This document shows, piece after piece, positions 34,975 through 42,545 of a DNA stretch of 42,545 bases. The DNA is taken from contig JAUCQB010000186.1 in NCBI GenBank assembly GCA_030372985.1, positions 1 to 42,545 on the forward strand, in the 5' to 3' direction. Source of the DNA: Phycisphaerae bacterium (lineage in GTDB: Bacteria; Planctomycetota; Phycisphaerae; UBA1845; PWPN01). Each line of letters starts with the position of its first letter. Within the stretch, counting starts at the first letter, position 1. A program made the position numbers and the translations under genes. A model generated the notes under the pieces. It saw only the letters and a program-made list of their open reading frames with translations, searched no databases and was not told the DNA's origin.

Positions 34975-36468
34975 TTACTTCGAGGGGGCCGTGCCCGGTC
35001 CCGGCTGAGACGTAGCGCCAGCCGACGCCACCTGTTCGAGGATCGCCTTCGCCAAGCCGTTATCTGGATCCAACTTCAGCAGTTCTTTGCAGGTTTCTTC
35101 GGCCTCTTGAACCAGATGCACGCGGAACTGAAGATCGGCGAGCAGCTCGAGATAGGCTCGATCGGCGCGAGCGGCTGGCGGCGCGCGCTTCAAATCGCTC
35201 AAGACGCCATGAAGCTGCATTGTGTGTTGAACGGCTGTGATTTCCTGGCGGCACCGGGCCAACTCAACGACCACCCGAACGTCCCCCGGGTCGATGCCGG
35301 CCGCCACCGACAGAATCTGCTGCTGAACCTGAAAACACCCGAGAAGAACTCTTAACCGCATCATGTCGACCGGAGCATTCTGAACGCCGGCGCGAGCCAG
35401 CCGAACCGCTCCGTCGATCTCCGTCCGAGCAGCATCGAACAGCCGGCGGTTCTCTGCGGACATCGAACTCCCTGTCTGCTGCGCACCGCTCTGCGCAAGC
35501 AGCATTTGTGCGTAAAAGCTTCTATAGGCAGGGTTGCCCGGATCCTTTCTGACGGCATCTTCGGCGACTGCCAGAGCCTTGGGACGAAACGCCGTATCCT
35601 GATAGGCTCTCGCCAGTTCCAGAAGAATCTCGGCGTTCTCGGGATCCAGGGATCGAGCTTTTTCAAGGGTGCTGACGGCCTGATTGAAGTATCTCCGTTC
35701 GTAGTAGAGCCTGCCCAGTTCCAGATGAGCCTGCGCATCCTTTGCCCCGTCCTCACAGACGCGCGGATTGACGTACGTCTTGTAACGGTCGATGGCTTCC
35801 ATGCTGCCCTTGGCCCGCATCACACGTGCGATCCCGAGCAGTGCCCGCGGGTTGTACCGATGCCGCTCGTCTCGCAGCACGGTCCTGTAGATTTCTTCCG
35901 CCGTGGCAATATCACCCATTTCCAGCGCGAGCGGACCGGCATACTCCGTGTAGGTCTTGACCGCCTGATCGATCAGCGTGTTGCTCTTCTCGGCCGCATC
36001 GGGAATCGAGGCATCTGCGCGAACCGCCGATGCCTGGATCTCGTACACCTGGGCCGCCAACTGATACGCCGCGAGATTGCGGGGCTCCTGCCGGATCACC
36101 TCGGTGAGAATCTTCTCCGCATCCTGCCACCTGCGAGATTGGGCCAATCGGCGAGCCAACTCGATCAGCTCGCTGCTGGACATCCCCGGCCTCACTTCCG
36201 CAATACCAGACAGGCTCGCGAGTGCCGCCGAGGGCGGTGCCGCCTGCGTGGTTGTCGCGACGTTCTGCGCATGGGCCGGCGGCATCCATGGAACGGTGCA
36301 CGCGGCCAGAAGGATGCATCGGCAGAATAATGCCTTCCCCCGTCTGACCAGGCGGGCAAGCCGGTCGGCCGGCACCGGCCTCGCACGTCCGGCCTTCAAC
36401 GGAAGTTCCGAAGAAGATCCGATTCTCATCAGACCACCGCTGCCGGGAACACCGATTTGATTCGCCAT
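34975..36468 (-). CDS. Exported TPR-repeat protein
   Basis: A 497-residue protein. ATG 36468 has GGAGG 7 bases upstream. A basic stretch of about 45 residues precedes a hydrophobic segment (ALFCRCILLAACTVPWMPPAHAQ), so the signal peptide is unusually long or the true start lies further in, for example at MRIGSSSE. Residues about 115-430 carry TPR helices (AEEIYRTVLRDERHRYNPRALLGIARV, AHLELGRLYYERRYFNQAVSTLEKARSLDPENAEILLELARAYQD). Periplasmic TPR proteins serve as scaffolds or assembly factors. It lies between the flagellar genes and alaC, 171 bases after fliS; a flagellar role is possible by position only. Confidence 0.75.
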   Translation of the reverse strand: MANQIGVPGSGGLMRIGSSSELPLKAGRARPVPADRLARLVRRGKALFCRCILLAACTVPWMPPAHAQNVATTTQAAPPSAALASLSGIAEVRPGMSSSELIELARRLAQSRRWQDAEKILTEVIRQEPRNLAAYQLAAQVYEIQASAVRADASIPDAAEKSNTLIDQAVKTYTEYAGPLALEMGDIATAEEIYRTVLRDERHRYNPRALLGIARVMRAKGSMEAIDRYKTYVNPRVCEDGAKDAQAHLELGRLYYERRYFNQAVSTLEKARSLDPENAEILLELARAYQDTAFRPKALAVAEDAVRKDPGNPAYRSFYAQMLLAQSGAQQTGSSMSAENRRLFDAARTEIDGAVRLARAGVQNAPVDMMRLRVLLGCFQVQQQILSVAAGIDPGDVRVVVELARCRQEITAVQHTMQLHGVLSDLKRAPPAARADRAYLELLADLQFRVHLVQEAEETCKELLKLDPDNGLAKAILEQVASAGATSQPGPGTAPSK

Positions 36469-36639
36469 CGTGAAGCCTCCTGCCCGGAACGGCCTAGGCG
36501 GGTACACCTGTTGCTGCAACCGAACGACTGCCCCGTCTGGACGTCAGAAAAAACATCGGGAAGGCGACGGTTGCTTGTCCAGACAAAGTCGTTCGGGACT
36601 ATATGAAGGGGGTACAGACCGGTCAAGGCACTCCGGGGC

Positions 36640-37110
36640 TCACCCCTCGACACACAGCTTCCCGTAACTGCAGGACAGCGGCTCGACGTTGGACGGCTGG
36701 ACGTCGGCCACCGGTGACGACTGAACGCCGGAACGATCCGCCTTGAGCTTCTCGATCAGCATGACCCAAGTCTCCCGCTGGAATTCCAGGAGCCCCAAAG
36801 CATCGTTGGCAGCCAGGATTTCGCGACGGGAACAGGCTTCTATCAGCTTGCGATAGATGAAGTTATAGATGCTCGCCATCCGGGTGCACAGTTGCCGGTC
36901 CACATCGTAGTTGAGTGCGTTGAGCAGTTCCAGAACGATCTGCTGAGCTCGGTTGAGAGCGGTGAAGCACTCCTCCCAATTCTGTTGCTCGATGGCCCGG
37001 ATACCCTGTCGGGTGAACCGAATAGCCCCGTCGTAGAGCATCAGTTGGAGTTGCTCGGGGCCGGCCGTCAGGACGGCGTCTCGCAGATATGGGTTCGGTT
37101 CCCGGCTCAT
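36640..37110 (-). CDS. fliS: Flagellar export chaperone FliS
   Basis: A 156-residue cytoplasmic protein matching FliS: NPYLRDAVLTAGPEQLQLMLYDGAIRF at the N-terminus and helical repeats thereafter. FliS binds the C-terminal end of flagellin, keeps it from polymerising in the cytoplasm and hands it to the export gate. The tail after about residue 125 is longer than usual and polar. There is no clear ribosome site; a sigma-28-like -10 box (ACCGATAA on the minus strand, 37122-37129) lies only 12 bases before the ATG, so translation may be leaderless or coupled upstream. The order fliC-fliD-fliS is the classic one. Confidence 0.92.
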   Translation of the reverse strand: MSREPNPYLRDAVLTAGPEQLQLMLYDGAIRFTRQGIRAIEQQNWEECFTALNRAQQIVLELLNALNYDVDRQLCTRMASIYNFIYRKLIEACSRREILAANDALGLLEFQRETWVMLIEKLKADRSGVQSSPVADVQPSNVEPLSCSYGKLCVEG

Positions 37111-37277
37111 CGTCGGTGATCTTATCGGTTATGAGGGAAGCTCGGTTCACCTCTTTCCGGGAACCCTCAGGTCCTCGCCTGCCCGCAGGAACGGTACCCC
37201 CTCACACACCGTCAGAAAGGCATCGTCCGGAAATATCATTGTTCCCACGTTCTCAGAGCGATTTCTTGCCGCACCCT

Positions 37278-40200
37278 TCAACTCGTCGAGTTGGCCATGG
37301 CGGCCAGGCTGGTCAGCGCGCTCTGCTGACTCTGCAGCGAGGCCAAGGCCGTCTCCATGGCATAGAACCTGGCGTACAACTGGGCTTCCTTCGCGTCGAT
37401 CCGTTCCTGAAGCTCGGCCTGCCGCTTCACGTACTGATCGATCTCATCCTGCAAGGTCTTGTTGCGAAGAGCCAAGGTCCCGTCCGCGCTGCTGGTCAGC
37501 CGCGACAGGAGGTTGTCGAGCTGGCCGGCGATTCCGACCTGAACAGATTTGCCATTCTCGTCTTTGACGATGCGGGTGAAGAGTTGATTCACCGCATCCG
37601 GGTCCTCCTCAAAGGCGCTCCGGAATTTCTCCTCGTTGAACTGGAGTTTCCCGCCGCTCTGGGTCATCAGCGTGAGCCCCACCTGTGTGACGTTGGTGTA
37701 CCTGAGGGATTTGTCGTTGACACTCCCCAGCAGCACCCGGTAGATTGAATCACGAATCTGCAGCGTCGTGCCATCGCCCAGCAGCAGCCCTCTTGTGCCC
37801 GTGTCCACCTCGTACTTGGTCAACTCCGCGACCTTATCCACGAAGAGGTTGAATGCCTCGACAAACCCTTTGATGCCTGCGACGACGGTTTCAACATCGT
37901 TGCTGATATTCACCGTCACGGGGACGTCGCTGGTCTGGGCGAGTTTGAGCGTTACCCCCTGGATGGCGTTGTCAACGGTGTTGCTGCCGCTGGCCATGAC
38001 GATGGCATTGGACGAATTGAGGTCACCAGCGACGATCACCGCATCCCTGGCCTCGGTAAGCAGATCAAGCTTCATCATGCCGGGCGTCGCGTGGAAGGCC
38101 AACTGTCCCGCCAAGCCGCTGGTTTCGGAGGTCAGCATCAGACGGAAGGGCTCCCAGGCGGAGCCGTCGTTGATGACCCCGGCACGTACGCCGATGTCCG
38201 CGTCGTTGATCTTGGTCACCAGATCGTACAGGGTGTCATCGGCATCCACCTCGACCTTGCCGCCGTAACTGCTGACAATTGCCCCGTCTTCCGCGGGGCC
38301 GGTGAGGCCCAGGTCGGTCGCAGTCCGCCCCCCGGATACATTGGTGACGCTCATCGTAAGCGGTCCGCCGGCGGTATCCACCAGCTTGATTCCGTCGCCG
38401 TTCTCGTTGACAGCGGCTTCAATTCCGATCGACAGCCGATTGATGTCCCGAAGGACATCGCCGACGGTGCGATGAACGTCCTGTAAGAGGGCAAGCGTGA
38501 CCGAATGGCCCTGGCTGTCGCTCAGGCGGATCTGGCCATATTGAATCCCCTTGCCGTTGAACAATGAAGCCAGCGGCGTGTTCTCCGAGATGTACTGGCG
38601 ACGGAGGTCGCCGCTGACGAGCTGGCCGTCCCGTCCCGTCAGGCCGAGGTCCTCGGCAAGCGAGCCTGTGGCGGACATTGTCCCGGTTCCGCCGCTCGTG
38701 TCGGTAATCGCAATCTCGGTTCCACTCACCTCCACCTCGGCTCGGAGCCGCCCGTCCGCGTTGATGATTCCGATGACGTCCGCAAGCGTTTTGGCGTTCG
38801 TGAAATCGAGGGAGAAGGTCTCTCCGTTCGCTCGCGTGAACTCGACCAGGCCGGTCCTCACGCCGCCCCCCCCGTTCAGCGATTTGAGCATGACCGTGTT
38901 CAAGCCGCCCAGGAGATCGCTGCCGGTCAACGTGTTCCCACTCAAAGAGCGCTCCGTGGCAGATCGCGAATCCAGCAGGCCCAGATCGTAGGCCGCAAGT
39001 GAGCCGTTGACCGCCGAAATGAGTGTATCATTCAGGCCGGTGGTGTTGTCAGTGATGGTAATCCCCTTGCCGTCGGCGGATAGAGCCGCGGTGAGGTAGC
39101 CGTTGTTGCCCTCGGCATACTGGATGGCGAGGAGGACCTCGCCGATCGTCCGGACCCGGTAGATCTCCTGGCCGGTGATCCCATTCTCGGCCGTGTCCGC
39201 GACGATGCCCAGGTCCGCAGCCGCGTAACCCTCAAGATCCTCGATACGCAGGTTGCGTGCGGTGCCCCCGGAGGTGTCGGAAATCACCAGCTTGTTGCCC
39301 GAGATGGAGACGTTGAGCAAAAGCCCCGCGCTGGCGATCGCGTCGGTCACATCCTGCAGCGTCTGGGCGGACGAGAGATCGATATCGGCGGTCCGGCCCG
39401 CCCGATTGGTGATGCGAATGACCCGCTGGCCGTTTTCGTCGGCCCGCACGCCCCGGCCGGAATTCAGCGCCGACAGGTTCATGGTAAAACGCAGGTTCTC
39501 GGACAGCGTGGCCTCAAAGACCTCGCCGCCTTTCAGCTCGAAGCGCATGTCGGACAACAGCCCGTTGGACCGGACACCCAATCCGTCGTTGAGAGCCGCC
39601 AGCCGGGTGCTCGCGGTCATCCACAGCATGTCCTTGCCCAGCGACTGCCCGGACGCAAAGGTACCCGCGATTCCCAGGTCGCCGGCGGCGCCGCCGGAGA
39701 CATCAGAAACAACAAGATTCCCCGAGGACAGGCCGGTGTTATCGGTAAGGACAATTCGACCTCCACTCACCTCGGCCTTGACACTGATTCCCGCCTGCGA
39801 GTTGACCGCATTGAGGATGTCGCCGACGTTGGTGACGGCCCGCAGATCAATGTCCGCGGAGGCGCCGCTTCGATCCGTGATCCGGATCATTCCTCGCCGG
39901 ATCCCGTTGAAGCCGTTCAGTGTTGATATAGAGGTCTTTGGGTCCAGTCGCGCCTGCGAAGGTGCAAAAACGAGGGTCCCGGCTCCGACCGGGGTCTTGT
40001 CGGGGTCGGCGAAGCCCGAGGATACGAACTGATGCGAGGTGGCGAGCGACTTGACGAGAAAACTGTACGTCCCGGCGCTCGCGGATGTATTGGCCGTGGC
40101 CGTCAAGACGCTTTCGTTGGAACTGTTGGCCGTCTTGACCTTGAATGCAGAGGGCAACACGAAAGTATGAATCAGACCCTTTGCCCCAAGAAGCAGAGCG

Positions 40201-40355
40201 CTCAGCTCGGTGTAGGCCGCCTGCCGTGCCTGCGTGTCCGTCACACGCTGTTCGAGCCGCGCGATCGGCCGGCTCTCGATCTCGATCAGTTGGCTGACGA
40301 GGTCCTGAATGTTCAAGCCTGAAATCAGGCCGACCCCTGACGAGATCGTACCCAT
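37278..40355 (-). CDS. fliD: Flagellar filament cap FliD, greatly enlarged
   Basis: A 1025-residue FliD, about twice the usual length of 450-500. The N-terminal FliD domain (SSGVGLISGLNIQDLVSQLI) and the C-terminal domain (GFVEAFNLFVDKV, LGLTLM-type region, coiled-coil tail 960-1015) are intact. Between them lie five or six tandem flagellin-hook-IN-like modules: about 145-229, 296-384, 402-460, 490-572, 597-685 and a weaker one at 700-790. Each has a strand pair ending ITDxSGG and a DLGL/DLGI turn. FliD caps the growing filament and folds flagellin at the tip; extra modules would thicken the exposed side of the cap. The ribosome site GGAGGTG is excellent. A sigma-28-like -10 (TCCGATAA, 40504-40511) lies upstream, with a poor -35. 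Confidence 0.92.
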   Translation of the reverse strand: MGTISSGVGLISGLNIQDLVSQLIEIESRPIARLEQRVTDTQARQAAYTELSALLLGAKGLIHTFVLPSAFKVKTANSSNESVLTATANTSASAGTYSFLVKSLATSHQFVSSGFADPDKTPVGAGTLVFAPSQARLDPKTSISTLNGFNGIRRGMIRITDRSGASADIDLRAVTNVGDILNAVNSQAGISVKAEVSGGRIVLTDNTGLSSGNLVVSDVSGGAAGDLGIAGTFASGQSLGKDMLWMTASTRLAALNDGLGVRSNGLLSDMRFELKGGEVFEATLSENLRFTMNLSALNSGRGVRADENGQRVIRITNRAGRTADIDLSSAQTLQDVTDAIASAGLLLNVSISGNKLVISDTSGGTARNLRIEDLEGYAAADLGIVADTAENGITGQEIYRVRTIGEVLLAIQYAEGNNGYLTAALSADGKGITITDNTTGLNDTLISAVNGSLAAYDLGLLDSRSATERSLSGNTLTGSDLLGGLNTVMLKSLNGGGGVRTGLVEFTRANGETFSLDFTNAKTLADVIGIINADGRLRAEVEVSGTEIAITDTSGGTGTMSATGSLAEDLGLTGRDGQLVSGDLRRQYISENTPLASLFNGKGIQYGQIRLSDSQGHSVTLALLQDVHRTVGDVLRDINRLSIGIEAAVNENGDGIKLVDTAGGPLTMSVTNVSGGRTATDLGLTGPAEDGAIVSSYGGKVEVDADDTLYDLVTKINDADIGVRAGVINDGSAWEPFRLMLTSETSGLAGQLAFHATPGMMKLDLLTEARDAVIVAGDLNSSNAIVMASGSNTVDNAIQGVTLKLAQTSDVPVTVNISNDVETVVAGIKGFVEAFNLFVDKVAELTKYEVDTGTRGLLLGDGTTLQIRDSIYRVLLGSVNDKSLRYTNVTQVGLTLMTQSGGKLQFNEEKFRSAFEEDPDAVNQLFTRIVKDENGKSVQVGIAGQLDNLLSRLTSSADGTLALRNKTLQDEIDQYVKRQAELQERIDAKEAQLYARFYAMETALASLQSQQSALTSLAAMANSTS

Positions 40356-40558
40356 GCGAACACCTCCGTTGCTTGCGCGCAGACCCCTCCTGATCTATCT
40401 ATTCATCGGTGTCATCCGGGGGCAAACTCCACCACGAAAGTGGGCGACTTGAGGCAGGGTTTTTGCGAGCGAATCGGGCCGCAGGAGCATGGCGAAAACG
40501 TTATTATCGGACGACTGGCTGCTTGTGCGGGTTGACGTCGGCCCCACACTAACAAGAA

Positions 40559-40591
40559 CGGCCGGCCCGGAGCAGCGCCCTGAGCCGGCCG
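40559..40591 (-). terminator. Terminator after the flagellin gene
   Basis: The perfect stem CGGCCGGC / GCCGGCCG (40559-40566 and 40584-40591, 17-base loop) is followed on the minus strand by TTCTTGTTAG. It starts 33 bases after the fliC stop. It would end the abundant flagellin transcript and leave fliD to its own promoter. Confidence 0.6.
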
Positions 40592-40623
40592 CTGATCGTT
40601 ATTCGTCTGTCCGCTTGCCGGCG

Positions 40624-42045
40624 CTAGCCTTGCAGCAACGACAGCGCATTAGCCGGCAACTGGTTGGCGATGCCAAGGACGGTGGAGGTGCTCTTGACCA
40701 GAATCTGCGCACGGGTCAGGTTGGCGACCTCTGTGGCGATGTCGGCGTCGCGGATGGCCGACTCGGACGCCATGACGTTTTCGAGGGCAACTCTCTGGCT
40801 GTCCATGTTCGTTTCGATCTGGTTGCGCTGCAATGAACCGAGACGGCCGCGCAGGACGGCAACCTGATTCAAGGCCTTGGTGACCACTTCCCCGGCCTGG
40901 GCGGCATGACCGCCGACGAGCGAATTGCGTCCGGCCCCGCCGATGGTATTCAGGAAACCGTTCTGGACGTCGCCCAGATGGGCCGTTCCGACCGAGGGGA
41001 TGCCAATGGAAATCTGGCCGCCGGGATGGACCTCCGGCCCGATCTGGAACATGGCACCCCCGCCGGTGATGTAGAAATCCGTGCTCCCGAGCGTGGTGGC
41101 ACCGGCTACGGTCAGTTCGATTTCCATGTCCAGCCCGTTCGCCCGAAGCAGGCCGGTCAAGGCGTTGAAGGACGCCGCCTGGCCGTTGATGAGCACGCCT
41201 GCATCCCGACCGTTGTCCTGGGTTCTGGCGCCTGCGGCGACGATGAAATCGCCTTCCAGCGGCTGGACCGACACAAAGGCGTCCTCGCCGAACTCCACGC
41301 TGTTGAGCAGAAGCGCCGCGCCTGACCCGGTCCCGCTGACAGTCGCAGAAACCCCTGTGACGAGCGTGCTGGCGTTGATGGTCGCGGCGATCTGCTCCAC
41401 GCTCGAACCACTGCTGATGGCCACGATTTCCGTTCCCAATGTTCCCTTCAGCTCAAGCGTGACGTTGTGGTCAATCGAGCTGCCGGCGTACGCCAACTGG
41501 GCCGTTTGCGCAGACTGGACCACGGAAACCGTCACCCGGGTAGCCCCATCCTCCGGGACCCTGGCTCCGAAAAGCATCGCCCTGGCAATGGCTGAAGTAT
41601 GGAGACCTGAGACGGTGTAGGACAGGCTGCCGTCGATGAGCCTGCGGCCAGCGAAGCTCGTGGTATTCGCGATTCGATCGATGGCTTCGAGAATCGAGTC
41701 GACCTGGAGCTGGTCGGCCTCGATTTCCGCCTGGCTGATTGCCCCTTCATTTGCGGCATGGGTGATCAGGCCTCGCAGGTCGAGAATCAGCGACGAAATC
41801 TCATTGAGCGAAGCTTCGGCCACGCTGATGACATTGACCGCTCGCTGGGAATTCTCGAGGGCCTGGCTGATTCCCTGGATCTGGCTGCGGAGCACCTCCG
41901 AGGCGATCAGACCGGCCGGGTCATCGGCTCCGCGATTGATCCTCAGCCCGGTGCTGAGCCGCTCGATATGGACGTTCAAGTCGGCCTGGTTGTTGAACAG
42001 GCGGTTGGCTGTCGCGATGGCGGCGACATTGGTGTTGATACGCAT
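40624..42045 (-). CDS. fliC: Flagellin
   Basis: A 473-residue flagellin with GGGAGGA before the ATG. The N-terminal D0/D1 region (MRINTNVAAIATANRLFNNQ, LSTGLRINRGADDPAGLIASE, SQRAVNVISVAEASL) and the C-terminal D1/D0 region (ENVMASESAIRDADIATEVANLTRAQIL, ANALSLLQG) are complete and canonical. Residues about 150-370 are the variable middle, with a flagellin-IN-like patch and few cysteines or charged repeats. It polymerises into the filament, exported by the type III flagellar system and guarded by FliS. It is one of possibly several flagellins; the rest of the flagellar genes are elsewhere. Confidence 0.95.
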   Translation of the reverse strand: MRINTNVAAIATANRLFNNQADLNVHIERLSTGLRINRGADDPAGLIASEVLRSQIQGISQALENSQRAVNVISVAEASLNEISSLILDLRGLITHAANEGAISQAEIEADQLQVDSILEAIDRIANTTSFAGRRLIDGSLSYTVSGLHTSAIARAMLFGARVPEDGATRVTVSVVQSAQTAQLAYAGSSIDHNVTLELKGTLGTEIVAISSGSSVEQIAATINASTLVTGVSATVSGTGSGAALLLNSVEFGEDAFVSVQPLEGDFIVAAGARTQDNGRDAGVLINGQAASFNALTGLLRANGLDMEIELTVAGATTLGSTDFYITGGGAMFQIGPEVHPGGQISIGIPSVGTAHLGDVQNGFLNTIGGAGRNSLVGGHAAQAGEVVTKALNQVAVLRGRLGSLQRNQIETNMDSQRVALENVMASESAIRDADIATEVANLTRAQILVKSTSTVLGIANQLPANALSLLQG

Positions 42046-42545
42046 GGCATCCTCCCTGACGTTCGGGCAGGCCGTGGAAACCTGCTCCGCCCGGAGCGCG
42101 ACCTTGCGATCCGGGGCCGGGACCCGAGGTCCCAGCCGATGACTCTACCCGCCTTCAAGCGATTCCGCCCTTGCCGGCGGGCCCACCGGCACGACCTTTC
42201 GGCCGCCACGGCGAGAGCCTATCGTCCCAGTCGATCCTCGTGATCGACCTCCCGCCGCCTCGGCGGGTTGGCTGCCGACGTCTTGATCGACAGTCGACGA
42301 TTCCTCCTTCGAACCCCCTTGCATGCCGCCCTTGCTGAGCGGGTCCGATAGGGACAATCGGCATTTCGACAGAGAATGGGAGGTGTCTTTAGTTATTGCC
42401 CGGCACCTTCGGCGGATTATTTCGGAGGCGAAACGCGGTCTCGCGAATATCGGACCTCGCGCACCCGAAACGCCCTCTGGAGGTCCGATATTTCTGCGCT
42501 ATGAAGGCTTGAATAAACAAGAAGCGGGGGGGCCCCCCCCCCCCC
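42046..42545. promoter_or_regulatory. Flagellin upstream region and contig end
   Basis: On the minus strand, TAAT, 15 bases, then GGCAATAA (42393-42419) is a weak match to the flagellar sigma-28 promoter TAAA-N15-GCCGATAA. The leader to fliC would be about 340 bases. Further out is a 13-bp inverted repeat at 42446-42458 and 42480-42492 (AATATCGGACCTC and its complement). A 70-codon minus-strand frame (42145-42357, TTG start) has no domain I recognise and I do not call it. The last bases are C/G runs, likely an assembly artefact. Confidence 0.4.

Noticed and set aside
42145..42357. A small gene before fliC, for example a CsrA- or FliW-like regulator
   Set aside because: The 70-codon frame begins with TTG and has neither the CsrA start (MLVLSRK) nor any other known motif.
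1..42545. CRISPR array, tRNA, rRNA, insertion sequence or phage genes
   Set aside because: No regularly spaced repeats, no tRNA-like T-loop with paired arms, and no transposase, integrase or phage structural motif was found on either strand.

Overview
This looks like a contig from a planctomycete, most likely of the Phycisphaerae type. That is inference from gene content; there is no rRNA in the window. The pointers are high GC, exported proteins ending in PEP-CTERM sorting signals, C-terminal dockerin-like calcium-loop modules, a prepilin-like protein of the kind these genomes carry in many copies, large secreted glycosidase-like proteins, and a flagellar cluster. Both ends run into long C/G homopolymers, which looks like an assembly-end artefact of a metagenome contig.

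Layout. Positions 1-2900 (minus strand): two related PEP-CTERM proteins and a prepilin-like protein. 2900-9000: a divergent GntR/LacI-type regulator with a perfect palindrome just before its start codon, then a secreted GerMN/amidase protein and a secreted GHL10-type protein, both ending in the same four-cysteine dockerin-like module. 9000-16500: a metallophosphoesterase/PQQ-propeller fusion overlapping a D-cysteine desulfhydrase/ACC-deaminase family gene, then a RhaT-type sugar permease divergent from a large six-hairpin glycosidase-like lipoprotein. 16500-21300: a 942-base gap without a convincing gene, then two large exported calcium/metal-motif proteins, each followed by a strong hairpin. 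21300-32200: an SDR oxidoreductase, an exported six-hairpin-like protein, a DUF4160-DUF2442 pair, a small rubredoxin-like protein, a THUMP-like methyltransferase, a TIM-barrel sugar isomerase-like protein, an M20 dipeptidase, a third PEP-CTERM protein and an exported DUF2225-type protein. 32800-42100 (minus strand): fliC, a very large fliD, fliS, an exported TPR protein, alaC and hisH.

How they fit together. Much of the first 24 kb reads as uptake and breakdown of sugars or polymers plus surface display (exosortase-sorted and dockerin-like proteins). The GntR/LacI regulator may control neighbours, because a 10-base core of its palindrome recurs upstream of the amidase gene. The right end is the late filament part of a flagellar regulon (flagellin, cap, flagellin chaperone), next to amino-acid metabolism genes.

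I found no CRISPR array, tRNA, rRNA, insertion sequence, phage or recognisable defence system. The strongest leads for something undescribed are the four-cysteine C-terminal module, the multi-repeat FliD, the regulator/operator set, and the GerMN-amidase fusion. No single feature proves a new system.
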